Part shown: piece by piece, positions 41,510 to 52,876 of the stretch
How positions within the stretch are numbered: position 1 is the stretch's first letter
Layout of the letters: each line of letters begins with the position of its first letter
Source: Prochlorococcus sp. AG-363-O16
GTDB lineage: Bacteria > Cyanobacteriota > Cyanobacteriia > PCC-6307 > Cyanobiaceae
DNA: 64,000 nt
Assembly: GCA_003280095.1 (NCBI GenBank)
Contig: QCGA01000001.1
Coordinates: forward strand, 185,664 to 249,663
Reading direction: 5' to 3'
Program-made: the position numbers and the translations under genes
The notes under the pieces: generated by a model
Databases searched by the model: none
What the model saw: only the letters and a program-made list of their open reading frames with translations
Told to the model about the DNA's origin: nothing

Positions 41510-42256
41510 GTGGCACAAATGACTCCCCCTGGAATCCACCACAGCAGCATGGTGATGTTTGGTTTGTTAATACTATTTGGGATAATTCATAGTGGGGGAG
41601 CTGCTTTTCGCAAGAAGGCCGAATCATTTATAGGTGCCAGATGCTGGAGAGTGATCTTTGCTTGTGTCAGCATCCCCTCCGCCGTTCTCTTAATAGGTTT
41701 TTTCCTCCCACATCGCTATGACGGCATACGTCTTTGGAATCTTCAAGGAGTTCCAGGAATTTCAATAATCATTTCGGTGCTTACAGGAATTAGCTTCCTC
41801 TTCCTTTATCCAGCCACATACAACTTATTAGAAATACCAGCCATCCAGAAGCCAGAAATCCGACTTTATTCAAAAGGGATCATTCGAATAAGTCGACATC
41901 CGCAAGCAATTGGCCAAATACTTTGGTGCATCAGCCATTCACTTTGGATTGGAACTAGCTTCATGCTCGTAACTTCATGTGGTCTTATTGGTCATCATAT
42001 TTTTGCAATCTGGCACGGTGATAGAAGACTTCAAGAAAAGTTTGGAGAAGCCTTTGAAAGGTTGAAAGAGGAAACATCCATTATCCCTTTTCTTGCAATT
42101 GCCCAAGGGAAACAGAAGTTTGTATTGGAAGAATTCCTTCGACCTTCCCAACTAGGTATTGCTATAGCTATAGGAGTGCTGTGGTGGTCTCACCGCTTTA
42201 TTACTCTTGCTAGCGAAACTTTCCTATCTTCCCAGCTCGGAAAGTTACTTAGCTGA
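41510..42256 (+). CDS. NnrU-family membrane protein
   Basis: 248 aa; multi-TM, HSGGAAFRKKAESFIGARCWRVIFA, RISRHPQAIGQILWCISH motif. Confidence 0.75.
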   Translation: MAQMTPPGIHHSSMVMFGLLILFGIIHSGGAAFRKKAESFIGARCWRVIFACVSIPSAVLLIGFFLPHRYDGIRLWNLQGVPGISIIISVLTGISFLFLYPATYNLLEIPAIQKPEIRLYSKGIIRISRHPQAIGQILWCISHSLWIGTSFMLVTSCGLIGHHIFAIWHGDRRLQEKFGEAFERLKEETSIIPFLAIAQGKQKFVLEEFLRPSQLGIAIAIGVLWWSHRFITLASETFLSSQLGKLLS

Positions 42257-42295
42257 GCAGAACTGCTTACACTCGCTGAAACATGCTTCATCCGA

Positions 42296-44311
42296 ATGCT
42301 CTCGGCTGCTGATATTGCCTGGTTGATTCCTGTACTCCCTCTAATGGGAGCAATAGCAACAGGTCTTGGACTAATTAGTTTCAACAAGACTATTAACAGG
42401 CTGCGAAAACCTGTTGCTATTTCACTCCTCACTTCTGTAGGCGCCGCAACAGTTTTGAGCTATGCAGTACTCATTGAACAATTATCAGGCGGACCCACGA
42501 AGGAAAAACTTTTTGTTTGGGCAAGTGCTGGTGATTTCATCTTGCCGATGGGGTACGTCATTGATCCTCTTGGTTCTGTGATGTTGGCGCTGGTAACGAC
42601 CATTGCCCTATTAGTCATGATTTACTCACATGGGTATATGGCTCACGACAAAGGCTATGTGCGTTTCTTTACATATTTAGCCTTGTTTAGTAGTTCAATG
42701 TTGGGTTTGATAATCAGTCCCAACCTTTTGGAAATCTATGTTTTCTGGGAACTGGTTGGAATGTGTTCATATTTACTTGTTGGGTTTTGGTATGACCGGG
42801 AAGGTGCTGCTCATGCGGCTCAAAAAGCCTTCGTTGTAAATCGTGTAGGAGATTTTGGGCTGTTACTTGGAATCCTCGGCTTGTTCTGGGCAACGGGAAG
42901 CTTTGATTTCGCAGGAATTGCTAATGGCCTATCTACTGCCTTAAGCGATGGAAGTGTCCCGGAATGGGCTGCCCTGACACTGTGTCTTTTGGTGTTCATG
43001 GGACCAATGGCAAAATCAGCCCAATTTCCTTTACATGTTTGGCTACCAGATGCAATGGAAGGGCCAACACCCATTTCTGCGTTAATTCATGCAGCAACGA
43101 TGGTTGCTGCTGGAGTATTCCTTGTGGCAAGGCTAGAACCCATTTATAGCCAATTCCCAACAGTTGGTTTCGTTATAGCCATCTTTGGAACAATCACTTG
43201 CTTCCTTGGGGCTTCCATCGCTTTAACCCAGATGGATTTAAAAAAAGGTCTTGCCTACAGCACTGTTTCACAACTTGGTTACATGATGTTGGCAATGGGA
43301 TGTGGCGCCCCAACCGCAGGAATGTTCCACCTAGTTACACATGCTTTCTTCAAGGCGATGCTTTTCCTGGGATCAGGTTCAGTAATTCATGCGATGGAAG
43401 ACGTTGTAGGGCATGAACCAATCCTTGCTCAAGACATGCGTCTAATGGGTGGTCTTCGCAAAAAAATGCCAATTACATCAATCACTTTCCTAATTGGTTG
43501 CATAGCCATTAGCGGCATCCCACCTCTTGCAGGCTTTTGGAGTAAAGATGAAATCCTGGGACAAGCATTCAATACTTTTCCGATCCTTTGGATCGTGGGA
43601 TTTCTAACAGCAGGAATGACAGCTTTCTATATGTTCAGGCTGTACTTCCTGACTTTCGAAGGGGAATTCCGTGGGACCAACAAAGAACTCCAAATTCAAT
43701 TACTCAATGCTGCTGGGGAAAACGATGGAGATGAATCTCAACACCATCAACAGAATGAGCCACATGAATCTCCATGGTCAATGACCCTCCCCCTTGCAGT
43801 TTTAGCAGTGCCTTCAATTCTCATAGGGCTTTTAGGAATGCCCTGGAATAACCGTTTCGCAAGCCTTCTGAACCCTTTAGAAGCAATTGAAATGTCGGAA
43901 ACATTTCAATTGAATGAATTTCTATCGCTCGCAGGTTTATCAGTCGCAATCTCATCAGCAGGTATTTATTTGGCGTTATATACCTATGGACTAAAACGTT
44001 TGGACATTGGAATTCTTTTAGCAAAACGATTTCCGCAAATCAATCATTTCCTTGCCAATAAATGGTATTTGGATGACATTAATGAAAAAATATTCGTTCG
44101 AGGCAGCAGAAAACTGGCACGAGAAGTACTAGAAGTCGATGCCAAAGTCGTAGATGGCGTAGTCAATCTCACTGGCCTCCTTACTCTTGGCAGTGGAGAA
44201 GGTTTGAAGTATTTCGAAACCGGAAGAGCACAATTTTATGCACTGATTGTTTTCGCAGGAGTTATAGCTTTAGTAATGCTTTTCGGGATTTTAGGAAATC
44301 CTCCGACCTGA
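42296..44311 (+). CDS. ndhF: NAD(P)H-quinone oxidoreductase subunit 5
   Basis: 671 aa; AWLIPVLPLMGAIATG, VFWELVGMCSYLLVGFW, FPLHVWLPDAMEGPTPISALIHAATMVAAGVFL. Confidence 0.93.
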   Translation: MLSAADIAWLIPVLPLMGAIATGLGLISFNKTINRLRKPVAISLLTSVGAATVLSYAVLIEQLSGGPTKEKLFVWASAGDFILPMGYVIDPLGSVMLALVTTIALLVMIYSHGYMAHDKGYVRFFTYLALFSSSMLGLIISPNLLEIYVFWELVGMCSYLLVGFWYDREGAAHAAQKAFVVNRVGDFGLLLGILGLFWATGSFDFAGIANGLSTALSDGSVPEWAALTLCLLVFMGPMAKSAQFPLHVWLPDAMEGPTPISALIHAATMVAAGVFLVARLEPIYSQFPTVGFVIAIFGTITCFLGASIALTQMDLKKGLAYSTVSQLGYMMLAMGCGAPTAGMFHLVTHAFFKAMLFLGSGSVIHAMEDVVGHEPILAQDMRLMGGLRKKMPITSITFLIGCIAISGIPPLAGFWSKDEILGQAFNTFPILWIVGFLTAGMTAFYMFRLYFLTFEGEFRGTNKELQIQLLNAAGENDGDESQHHQQNEPHESPWSMTLPLAVLAVPSILIGLLGMPWNNRFASLLNPLEAIEMSETFQLNEFLSLAGLSVAISSAGIYLALYTYGLKRLDIGILLAKRFPQINHFLANKWYLDDINEKIFVRGSRKLAREVLEVDAKVVDGVVNLTGLLTLGSGEGLKYFETGRAQFYALIVFAGVIALVMLFGILGNPPT

Positions 44312-44403
44312 AGGGAATTTCCTTTCTGTGTGTCAACACCAATTTAAACGTCCTAGATCGCCAATGATTTCTACACTCCAACAAATGATGAGAAGGCCAT
44401 TCC

Positions 44404-46062
44404 GTGCTGGAACTTGCCGTAGGTGTACCAATGGACCCTGGTGAAATAGTTAGTACTAATGAGGTCTTAACCACCTTCCCCTGGTTAAGCCTATCTATCC
44501 TTTTCCCAATTGTTGGATCCTTTTTAGTGCCCTTCATTCCTGACGAAGGGGAGGGGAAACAAATCCGCTGGTATGCCCTTGGGATAGCACTCACAACTTT
44601 TCTCATTACTGTTGGAGCCTATTTATACGGTTACGACCCTCATCAGGAGGGTCTGCAACTGTCTGAGCGAATTGATTGGCTTCCTGATCTTGGCCTCATT
44701 TGGGCTGTTGGAGCAGATGGCCTATCAATGCCCCTAATTCTTCTAACTAGCTTTATCACGGCTCTTGCGGTCTTGGCTGCTTGGCCCGTTAGCTTTAAAC
44801 CAAGATTATTTTTCTTTTTAATACTTGCTATGGACGGCGGCCAAATAGCCGTTTTTGCAGTGCAAGATATGCTCCTGTTCTTCTTGGCCTGGGAACTGGA
44901 GCTCTTACCGGTTTATCTTTTACTTGCTATCTGGGGTGGGAAAAAACGCCAATATGCAGCAACTAAATTCATTATTTATACCGCAGGGAGTTCTCTTTTC
45001 ATTCTTCTAGCTGCCCTTGGGATGGGTTTTTTTGGAGGCGAAACACCAAATTTCGAATATATCAATTTGGCTCAAAAGAATTTCGGATCAGGCTTCCAGC
45101 TCCTTTGCTATGCCGGCTTATTAATTGCATTTGGAGTCAAGCTTCCAATAGTGCCTCTCCATACTTGGCTGCCTGACGCTCATGGAGAAGCTACTGCACC
45201 AGTGCACATGCTACTTGCTGGAATCTTATTAAAAATGGGTGGATATGCACTACTTCGATTCAATGCTCAATTACTTCCAGACGCCCACGCACAATTTGCC
45301 CCTCTACTAATAATTCTTGGTGTAGTAAACATAATCTATGCAGCACTAACATCTTTTGCACAAAGAAACCTTAAAAGAAAAATTGCCTATAGTTCAATTT
45401 CTCATATGGGATTTGTCTTAATCGGTATAGGAAGCTTCAGCACTATTGGAACTAGTGGGGCAATGCTTCAAATGATTAGTCATGGGTTAATAGGTGCAAG
45501 TCTTTTCTTCCTTGTAGGAGCCACATACGACAGAACTCATACCTTACAGCTAGATGAAATGGGTGGAGTAGGGCAAAAAATGAGAGTGATGTTTGCACTA
45601 TGGACTGTATGTTCGCTAGCTTCTTTAGCACTGCCAGGCATGAGTGGATTCGTCTCAGAACTGATGGTTTTTGCTGGGCTTGTTACCGATGAAGCATTTA
45701 CACTGCCATTCAGAGTTGTTATTGCTGGTTTAGCAGCTATTGGTGTAATTTTGACTCCTATATATTTATTATCGATGCTAAGGGAAATATTCTTTGGGAA
45801 AGAAAATAGAGAATTAGTTTCTCATACAAATCTTGTAGATGCAGAACCACGAGAAATTTATATAATCAGCTCTCTTCTAGTTCCAATTATTGGGATTGGC
45901 CTATATCCAAGGCTTATGACAGATAGTTATATCGCTTCAATTGAAGCCTTAGTCAAACGTGACTTAACAGCTGTTGAAAAACTCCAAAAACCATCAGCCC
46001 CTATCATCCGAAATACCAGTTTTCCCATGGCATTAATCACGGCCCCTGGCATACCTCACTAA
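44404..46062 (+). CDS. ndhD: NAD(P)H-quinone oxidoreductase subunit 4
   Basis: 552 aa; [71 protein letters not shown]. Confidence 0.93.
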   Translation: MLELAVGVPMDPGEIVSTNEVLTTFPWLSLSILFPIVGSFLVPFIPDEGEGKQIRWYALGIALTTFLITVGAYLYGYDPHQEGLQLSERIDWLPDLGLIWAVGADGLSMPLILLTSFITALAVLAAWPVSFKPRLFFFLILAMDGGQIAVFAVQDMLLFFLAWELELLPVYLLLAIWGGKKRQYAATKFIIYTAGSSLFILLAALGMGFFGGETPNFEYINLAQKNFGSGFQLLCYAGLLIAFGVKLPIVPLHTWLPDAHGEATAPVHMLLAGILLKMGGYALLRFNAQLLPDAHAQFAPLLIILGVVNIIYAALTSFAQRNLKRKIAYSSISHMGFVLIGIGSFSTIGTSGAMLQMISHGLIGASLFFLVGATYDRTHTLQLDEMGGVGQKMRVMFALWTVCSLASLALPGMSGFVSELMVFAGLVTDEAFTLPFRVVIAGLAAIGVILTPIYLLSMLREIFFGKENRELVSHTNLVDAEPREIYIISSLLVPIIGIGLYPRLMTDSYIASIEALVKRDLTAVEKLQKPSAPIIRNTSFPMALITAPGIPH

Positions 46063-46098
46063 ATCTAGATAGGTTTTGAACTAAGCGAAAAAGTCACC

Positions 46099-46992
46099 TT
46101 GCAGGATGTACATCCAACAGCCCGGGCTGATGCAGGCGCAAGACTTGCTATACGGCTTTTGCAAGATGCTGCAGAGACTGGAGAGTTGGACCCATGGGAC
46201 GTAGATGTAATAGCAGTAATTGATGGTTTCCTTGATCAATTGCATCAACGTATAGAAATACCTAAAAAAGTTTCAATCGAGTTACAACAACAAGGTGGAA
46301 GTTATGAAAAGGATCTTGCTGATAGCAGTGAAGCCTTTCTGGCTGCCGCAGTATTGGTTGGACTAAAAGCTGAAATTCTTGAAGCTCAAACATTCCCACA
46401 AGAACTAAATCCAGAAGAAGACTTCATTGACAATGATCTTCTAGAGCAAGATTGGCTCGATCCAAGCTTTGCATTCCCAAAACGGCCAGAACGTCATCTT
46501 CTGCGCAGACCTGTGGCTCCACCGCCATTGCGTCGCCCAGTCACCCTAGGAGAGTTAATAGAACAACTTGAATCAATTGCTAAACAATTAGAGTCAGACG
46601 AAATCAATTCATACCGCAAGAAAAGACAAAAGCGTTTCAGCAATAAAGAAGTAATTGCTCAAGTCTCTGCCTTGGCTCATAGAGAAAAGCTTCCTGAAAC
46701 GACTGCAGCTTTAGGTGTATTCCTCAATAATTGGGAGCAAGCTATGCATTGGGTTGATTTCGAGACTTTGGTTGTCAAATGGGCCTATCAGGCACCATCT
46801 GACCTCGATACAGATCGTGTAGGCGTCTTTTGGGCACTCTTGTTCCTTTCCTCGCAAGGCAAGCTAGAGCTTGAACAGAAAGATTCTTTATATTCCCCAC
46901 TAAGACTCAAAAGGATTTTGGCTCCTGGAACTGTCGCCCAACTACCCATACAAACTGTGGACGTGACAGCTGCCAGTCCGGCTGCTGCCTAA
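46099..46992 (+). CDS. segregation and condensation protein A-like (ScpA)
   Basis: 297 aa; AIRLLQDAAETGELDPWDVDVIAVIDGFLDQL, FLAAAVLVGLKAEIL; ScpA-like architecture. Confidence 0.78.
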   Translation: MQDVHPTARADAGARLAIRLLQDAAETGELDPWDVDVIAVIDGFLDQLHQRIEIPKKVSIELQQQGGSYEKDLADSSEAFLAAAVLVGLKAEILEAQTFPQELNPEEDFIDNDLLEQDWLDPSFAFPKRPERHLLRRPVAPPPLRRPVTLGELIEQLESIAKQLESDEINSYRKKRQKRFSNKEVIAQVSALAHREKLPETTAALGVFLNNWEQAMHWVDFETLVVKWAYQAPSDLDTDRVGVFWALLFLSSQGKLELEQKDSLYSPLRLKRILAPGTVAQLPIQTVDVTAASPAAA

Positions 46993-47046
46993 GAGGTGGA
47001 TTGAAAGGGCGTCTATGTTGTCACTTAGCTGAAGGCCACAACGCCA

Positions 47047-48225
47047 ATGAAGGCGATGATTCTTGCGGCCGGCAAAGGGACGCGAGTACAACCGATCACG
47101 CATGTGATCCCAAAGCCCATGATTCCGATCCTTCAGAAACCTGTAATGGAGTTTCTGCTGGAGCTGCTCAAAGAGCATGATTTCAAAGAAATCATGGTTA
47201 ATGTCTCTCACCTTGCCGAAGAAATTGAAAATTATTTCCGCGATGGGCAAAGATTTGGAGTGGAAATTGCCTATAGCTTTGAAGGCAGAATTGAAGAAGG
47301 AGAGTTAATTGGAGACGCACTTGGGTCAGCTGGAGGTCTCAAAAAAATTCAAGATTTTCAAAATTTCTTTGATGACACATTCGTAGTTCTCTGTGGAGAC
47401 GCTCTCATTGATCTAGACCTAACCGAAGCAGTAAAGCGACATAAAGAAAAAGGTGCTTTAGCAAGCCTAATAACAAAAAAGGTTCCAAAAAGTGAAGTCT
47501 CTAGCTATGGGGTGGTAGTAACAGATAGCAATGATCGTGTTAAGCAATTCCAAGAAAAACCGTCTGTAGATGAGGCCCTAAGTGACACAATCAACACAGG
47601 AATATACCTATTTGAACCAGAAATTTTTGAACACATACCTTCAGGAAAAGCTTTCGACATTGGATCAGATCTTTTCCCTAAATTGGTCCAATTAGGAGCA
47701 CCATTCTATGCTCTGCCAATGGACTTTGAGTGGGTTGACATTGGCAAAGTCCCCGATTACTGGCAAGCAATACGTAACGTTCTTCTTGGAGAAGTCAGAC
47801 AAGTTGGAATACCTGGGAAAGAAATTCTTCCAGGTATCTATACCGGTCTAAATGTTGCTGCAAATTGGGACAAAATCCAAGTTACTGGTCCAATTTATGT
47901 AGGTGGAATGACAAAAATTGAAGATGGAGCAACAATTATTGGACCTTCAATGATTGGACCTAGCTGTTGCATTTGTGAAGGCGCAACAATTGATAACTCA
48001 ATCATCTTTGATTATTCAAGAATTGGTCCAGGAGTCCAGCTTCTAGAGAAATTAGTCTTTGGCAGATACTGTGTCGGTAAAAATGGTAATCACTTCGACC
48101 TCCAAGAAGCTGCTTTGGATTGGTTAATTACCGATGCTCGAAGACAAGATCTAGTGGAACCTTCTCCTCAGCAAAAGGCAATGGCAGAATTACTGGGTAC
48201 CGATATCACTACTGCTGCAAGCTAA
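47047..48225 (+). CDS. nucleoside-diphosphate-sugar pyrophosphorylase (mannose-1-phosphate guanylyltransferase-like)
   Basis: 392 aa; MKAMILAAGKGTRVQPITHVIPKPMIPILQKPVMEF plus C-terminal left-handed beta-helix repeats. Confidence 0.88.
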   Translation: MKAMILAAGKGTRVQPITHVIPKPMIPILQKPVMEFLLELLKEHDFKEIMVNVSHLAEEIENYFRDGQRFGVEIAYSFEGRIEEGELIGDALGSAGGLKKIQDFQNFFDDTFVVLCGDALIDLDLTEAVKRHKEKGALASLITKKVPKSEVSSYGVVVTDSNDRVKQFQEKPSVDEALSDTINTGIYLFEPEIFEHIPSGKAFDIGSDLFPKLVQLGAPFYALPMDFEWVDIGKVPDYWQAIRNVLLGEVRQVGIPGKEILPGIYTGLNVAANWDKIQVTGPIYVGGMTKIEDGATIIGPSMIGPSCCICEGATIDNSIIFDYSRIGPGVQLLEKLVFGRYCVGKNGNHFDLQEAALDWLITDARRQDLVEPSPQQKAMAELLGTDITTAAS

Positions 48226-49099
48226 CTCCAGCCTGTTCAAGGATCTGAGGGATAAACTCCTCAGTCTTAACAGCCATAACATGAACTCCCTGAGCTAATT
48301 CAAGGAATCTTCGTACCTGTTCAGCTGCTATAGAAACTCCTTCCATAGCAGGGTTCGAGGAGTCTTCTAGACGTGAAATAATTGAATCAGGAATACTTGC
48401 TCCAGGGACAACACGATTAATAAAGCGTGCATTTCGCGCAGACTTCAATAAGAAAACTCCAGCCAGAACAGGAAGCTCGAGAGGATTAGCAACTTCATTA
48501 CAGAAACGCTCCAACACATATGGATCCATCACCATCTGTGTCTGAAGAAAACTTGCACCCGCTTCCTTCTTCATTGCCAATCGCCGCTTCAAACTAGTAA
48601 AGCTCTGACAATTAGGATCAGCCGCTGCACCTGTAAACAGATTTGTAGACCCATCAGGCAATACACCTCCGATAGGATCTTCACCATTGTTGAGAGCTTT
48701 GATCTGCCTCAAAAGCCTCACCGCCTCAAATTCATTTACTGGTCTCGCGTCTGGCTGATCTCCAACCCTCACGGGATCGCCTGTCAAACAAAGGACATTC
48801 CTAATGCCTAAGGCATCTGCTCCTAGCAGATCAGCCTGAATTGCAATGCGATTACGATCTCTGCAAGCCACCTGAAGAATCGGTTCCAAACCTTTCTCTA
48901 CAAGCAATCTGCAAAGTGAAAGACTGCTCATTCTCATAACTGCACGACTGCCATCAGTCACATTGATTGCATGAACCCAGTTCTTAAGGCATTGAGCCTT
49001 AGCAAGTGCTTTAGATGGATCTGCCCCACGCGGCGGCATGATCTCAGCTGTAATTGTTACTGCGCCTGCTTCTAGGGTGCGTTGTAGCACTGAGCTCAA
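48209..49099 (-). CDS. metF: methylenetetrahydrofolate reductase-like protein
   Basis: 296 aa; VTITAEIMPPRGADPSKAL, NVLCLTGDPVRVGDQPDARPVNEFEAVRLL, QTQMVMDPYVL. Confidence 0.85.
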   Translation of the reverse strand: MSSVLQRTLEAGAVTITAEIMPPRGADPSKALAKAQCLKNWVHAINVTDGSRAVMRMSSLSLCRLLVEKGLEPILQVACRDRNRIAIQADLLGADALGIRNVLCLTGDPVRVGDQPDARPVNEFEAVRLLRQIKALNNGEDPIGGVLPDGSTNLFTGAAADPNCQSFTSLKRRLAMKKEAGASFLQTQMVMDPYVLERFCNEVANPLELPVLAGVFLLKSARNARFINRVVPGASIPDSIISRLEDSSNPAMEGVSIAAEQVRRFLELAQGVHVMAVKTEEFIPQILEQAGVSLQQ

Positions 49100-49187
49100 A
49101 TCCCTATATACAATAAGCTACTTACTATGGTTGATCGTAGTCCCCCAAGTCTGCCTAAAATGATTTCGTAGGGACAACTGGGAGCAC

Positions 49188-49466
49188 ATGGTTATTGGCG
49201 AAGCCCCTAATTCAACTCCTATATCCCTTTCAGCAAGGGAAATGGAAATCATTGAGTTAGTAGCTGGAGGACTAACAAATCAAGAAATTGCGGAAAAATT
49301 AACCATTAGCAAACGAACCGTGGACAACCATGTAAGCAACATGTTCACAAAAACTGGTTCAAAAAATCGTGTAGCTCTTCTTAACTGGGCAATGGATCAC
49401 GGAAAAATTTGCCGGGACGGTTTTAACTGCTGCTCACTTCCCGACGAACCTGCTTCAAACCCCTGA
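49188..49466 (+). CDS. LuxR-type HTH transcriptional regulator (stand-alone DNA-binding domain)
   Basis: 92 aa; LSAREMEIIELVAGGLTNQEIAEKLTISKRTVDNHVSNMFTKTGSKNRVALLNWA. Confidence 0.88.
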   Translation: MVIGEAPNSTPISLSAREMEIIELVAGGLTNQEIAEKLTISKRTVDNHVSNMFTKTGSKNRVALLNWAMDHGKICRDGFNCCSLPDEPASNP

Positions 49467-49608
49467 AAGAAGTTGACTTCATTTCTGGCACATTCATCAA
49501 TGAACATCTAGAAGAATCCAGTTCAAAAAGTTCGGCATACGCTAAACAAGACTCTCGATCCCTTCCTGTAAAGCGAAGGATTCCGTCAGTGTCATATAAA
49601 CCAAACAA
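49423..49608 (-). CDS. small conserved-looking hypothetical protein (61 aa)
   Basis: MFGLYDTDGILRFTGRDRESCLAYAELFELDSSRCSL looks coding and sits convergent to the LuxR gene with 44-nt overlap. Confidence 0.55.
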   Translation of the reverse strand: MFGLYDTDGILRFTGRDRESCLAYAELFELDSSRCSLMNVPEMKSTSFRGLKQVRREVSSS

Positions 49609-49715
49609 GAGCTTTTACCCTCCCACAGCTTGCACTGCTCGAAGCAACGCCTTTTGGGCAATTGCAAATATAAAAACAATCTAAAGGATCGAGTGTCTTC
49701 CTTATGCGAAATTGC

Positions 49716-50213
49716 TTAAAAGCCGTATTGATGTCGAATTTTCGATGGCCAACCTGCAATAGGAAAAGAAGCTAATGCAGCATTATTCCAACATGACTGA
49801 CCTGTAACTTCAGCAGTACACCAACTAGGCAGAACAATAGGCTTTTCTGCAAATGGGAGCTCCACCTCGGCTAAAACCAGTGGCGAATTATCCCCTTGAA
49901 AACAGTCGATTATCCAGTCTCCTCCTCCAAGACTTAGTTCATAACGAATCTTGGTTAATCGATGAAGTGCCAGTGACCATAAATCCTCTGCATCCTTCAA
50001 TGGAATCAAATATTCAAATTCATTACGAGAAATACCCTCAGCAGGTGATTTGAGTGTTAGCCAGGCCTTCTCGTTACCATCAATTCTCACTCGAACGGTG
50101 AACCCTTCTTTATCCGCGCAAAGATAACCCTGTCGTAAATAATGGGCAGAACCAGCTAAAGATCTCCAGTCATTTCCAGTTACCAGAAATCGCCTTTCAA
50201 TCTCAATACCCAT
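49716..50213 (-). CDS. CYTH domain protein
   Basis: MGIEIERRFLVTGNDWRSL (ExExK-like motif), KAWLTLKSPAEGISRNEFEYLIP. Start at MGIEIERR just after nadK stop is preferred over the listed 50312. Confidence 0.87.
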   Translation of the reverse strand: MGIEIERRFLVTGNDWRSLAGSAHYLRQGYLCADKEGFTVRVRIDGNEKAWLTLKSPAEGISRNEFEYLIPLKDAEDLWSLALHRLTKIRYELSLGGGDWIIDCFQGDNSPLVLAEVELPFAEKPIVLPSWCTAEVTGQSCWNNAALASFPIAGWPSKIRHQYGF

Positions 50214-50217
50214 AACA

Positions 50218-51162
50218 TTAACTGGAAGCTTTCTCTTGATATCCAAGGCTTCCCGCCCAATGAAGTTTTTGAGCAAGAGTCCTGTAATAGGAAGGACTCT
50301 GATCAAGAACAACCATTAATGCACTTTCTCGAGCTCTCTGTACAACACAACAGTCCCCTGGCTCTAAAAAGCCTCCACTTACTCCGTCCTGCCAGAGCTT
50401 CACTCGTGTTGTTATATCTCCTAGTGGCCAGACAACTAACCTTGAAGCAGGAGGAACAACAATTGGTCGACTAGACAAACTAATAGGACAAATCGGACTA
50501 ACTATGATTCCATCAAGTCCTGGGTGCAAAATAGGGCCACCTGCAGCCATTGCATAAGCTGTGGAACCAGTAGGAGTAGCAAGAATTAATCCATCTCCCC
50601 TGTAATGATCAACCACCTCACCATCAATTTCCAGTTCGAGATTGCAAGTTGGTGAAATGACATCCTGATAAGGGCGTAAATAAAAATCATTTAATGCCAA
50701 AATCACTTCTTGCTTGTTCGCGGTTGATTGAAAAGACTTGGATTGAAAAGGCCTAGTTTGACCAAGATCTCTGAACAACGTGGCCTGCAGCATCATCCTG
50801 CGCTCCAAAGCAAAATTGTCCTCTAACAATCTTGCCCAAAGATCTTTATTAAGAAGGCGACTTTTTTCATGACTCAAAAAACCTAAGTTGCCTCCGACAT
50901 TGAAACTAAGAATTGGAATCCCATAGACCGCAACATGCCTTGCTACTCCTAGTACAGTTCCATCTCCTCCTAGAACTATTGCCAAGTCAGGAATTCCATA
51001 TTCTGACTTCAATAAATCAGGGAAAGGATTATCTCTGGGACCACTCTTAGCTAATAAGACCTTTACACCTATCAATTCCAACCTTTTGACACACGATTGA
51101 GCTTCTATACAGGCTGATCTACTATCAGCCCGATAAATGACCCAGGCCAAGTCAATTTGCAT
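50218..51162 (-). CDS. nadK: NAD kinase
   Basis: 314 aa; [61 protein letters not shown]. Confidence 0.93.
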   Translation of the reverse strand: MQIDLAWVIYRADSRSACIEAQSCVKRLELIGVKVLLAKSGPRDNPFPDLLKSEYGIPDLAIVLGGDGTVLGVARHVAVYGIPILSFNVGGNLGFLSHEKSRLLNKDLWARLLEDNFALERRMMLQATLFRDLGQTRPFQSKSFQSTANKQEVILALNDFYLRPYQDVISPTCNLELEIDGEVVDHYRGDGLILATPTGSTAYAMAAGGPILHPGLDGIIVSPICPISLSSRPIVVPPASRLVVWPLGDITTRVKLWQDGVSGGFLEPGDCCVVQRARESALMVVLDQSPSYYRTLAQKLHWAGSLGYQEKASS

Positions 51163-51171
51163 AATGCAAAC

Positions 51172-51513
51172 CTACCAGCGCAATAGATTGAAACGCTCCA
51201 TGTCAACAGTTACCCGATTTCGATATAAAGAAAGGAGAATTGCCAAGCCAACTGCAGCCTCCGCCGCGGCAACAGTAATGACAAAAACTGTAAATACCTG
51301 TCCTCGAATTAATTGACCATCAAGATAAGATGAAAATGTCATTAAATTGATATTCACTGCATTCAGCATTAACTCAATACTCATCAAAACTCTTACAGCA
51401 TTCCGGCTATTAATTAAACCCCAAACACCAATACAAAAAAGGATTGCAGCAAGAAGCAGATACGCTTGTATAGGAACTAAACCCGAAGAGGAGTCAATCA
51501 TGTAGTTAATCAA
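51172..51513 (-). CDS. ndhE: NAD(P)H-quinone oxidoreductase subunit 4L
   Basis: 113 aa; [42 protein letters not shown]. Confidence 0.93.
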   Translation of the reverse strand: MINYMIDSSSGLVPIQAYLLLAAILFCIGVWGLINSRNAVRVLMSIELMLNAVNINLMTFSSYLDGQLIRGQVFTVFVITVAAAEAAVGLAILLSLYRNRVTVDMERFNLLRW

Positions 51514-52118
51514 GTAGAAGATTCATCAATCAAAAATGGTGACTGAGCTTGCTCAATTAAGCCCTGAGTCACAGCATCTCCTGTCCCGACATCAGAAGTC
51601 AAAACTTCTCTCCGAGCAAGGACTATTGCACCAATCATTGCCATTAGCAATAACACTGAAGCAAGCTCAAAAGGTAACAGGTAATCTGTAAACAAATGCT
51701 CCCCTATGCGCGCCGTAGCTTCTTCTCCAATAGGCTCAGGTCCAGGTAAATTCCAAGGTGTAGTAATGACTACTCTAACTAACAACAAAAGCAATCCCGC
51801 ACATACAGCTCCAGAAAGAAAACGTCGCAATCTAATACCCTGAATTGGCTTCATTTCTTCTCGTTTATTCACAAGCATAATTGCAAACAATATAAGAACA
51901 TTTACGGCCCCTACATAGACTAAAACTTGTGCCGCTGCAACAAAGCTTGCATTTAGCAAGAGATAGAGGCCTGCAACTGCCATAAACACACCTCCAAGTA
52001 AAAATGCTGAATAAACAATGTTGCTCAAAAGCACAACGCCTAAACTTCCCAAAACAATTACGGTTGCAAGGACGAGAAAACAGAAAAGCTCAGTTGAAGT
52101 GGCAATATTCATCGTCAA
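51510..52118 (-). CDS. ndhG: NAD(P)H-quinone oxidoreductase subunit 6
   Basis: 202 aa; NuoJ-like [56 protein letters not shown]. Confidence 0.93.
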   Translation of the reverse strand: MTMNIATSTELFCFLVLATVIVLGSLGVVLLSNIVYSAFLLGGVFMAVAGLYLLLNASFVAAAQVLVYVGAVNVLILFAIMLVNKREEMKPIQGIRLRRFLSGAVCAGLLLLLVRVVITTPWNLPGPEPIGEEATARIGEHLFTDYLLPFELASVLLLMAMIGAIVLARREVLTSDVGTGDAVTQGLIEQAQSPFLIDESST

Positions 52119-52759
52119 GAAGCATCTCCATCAGGGTTTAGTTGTACTGAATTTGACTGTCCCCCCTTAGCTTCCTCCGTGGCTATCCTTTTGAGAACGT
52201 TTTCGGGTAACTCACCAACCCTTGGAAGATCCTTAGGAACATCATGAGGATCCATAACGCCCTTAGGAAGATATGCCAACTCTCTCAAAGGTTGTACTGA
52301 AGGATCAGTTGTAACGTTTGTAGGAAGACGTCCTAAGGCGACATTATCAAAATTCAAGCTATGTCTATCAAAAGCCGATAATTCATACTCCTCAGTCATA
52401 GAAAGGCAATTGGTAGGGCAGTATTCAACGCAATTCCCGCAAAAGATACAAACACCAAAATCAATTGAATAATTTCTCAGCTCCTTCTTTTTTGTTTGCT
52501 TATTCATAACCCAATCAACTACTGGAAGGTTGATTGGGCAAACCCTTACACACACTTCACAAGCAATGCACTTATCAAACTCATAATGGATTCTGCCTCG
52601 ATACCGCTCAGAAGGTATAAGTTTTTCATATGGATACTGAACCGTTATCGGCCGCCGCCGCATATGGTCAAAGGTAACCGAAAGACCCTGGGCCAAATAC
52701 TTTGCTGAATCCCTCGCATCACGAGTGTAGTCAGCTACTTTCTTGAGGAACCCGAACAT
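52115..52759 (-). CDS. ndhI: NAD(P)H-quinone oxidoreductase subunit I
   Basis: 214 aa; two 4Fe-4S motifs [12 protein letters not shown] and [12 protein letters not shown]. Confidence 0.95.
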   Translation of the reverse strand: MFGFLKKVADYTRDARDSAKYLAQGLSVTFDHMRRRPITVQYPYEKLIPSERYRGRIHYEFDKCIACEVCVRVCPINLPVVDWVMNKQTKKKELRNYSIDFGVCIFCGNCVEYCPTNCLSMTEEYELSAFDRHSLNFDNVALGRLPTNVTTDPSVQPLRELAYLPKGVMDPHDVPKDLPRVGELPENVLKRIATEEAKGGQSNSVQLNPDGDAS

Positions 52760-52876
52760 ACAAGGAGGCCTATAAAAAGACCAAATGTGACCTCTTAAGA
52801 ATTTTACAGTCTTTCCAAAAAGCCTGAGTAGAAGTACCCAAGAAAATCATTGTTTACTCAAAACACAAAAACCTTG

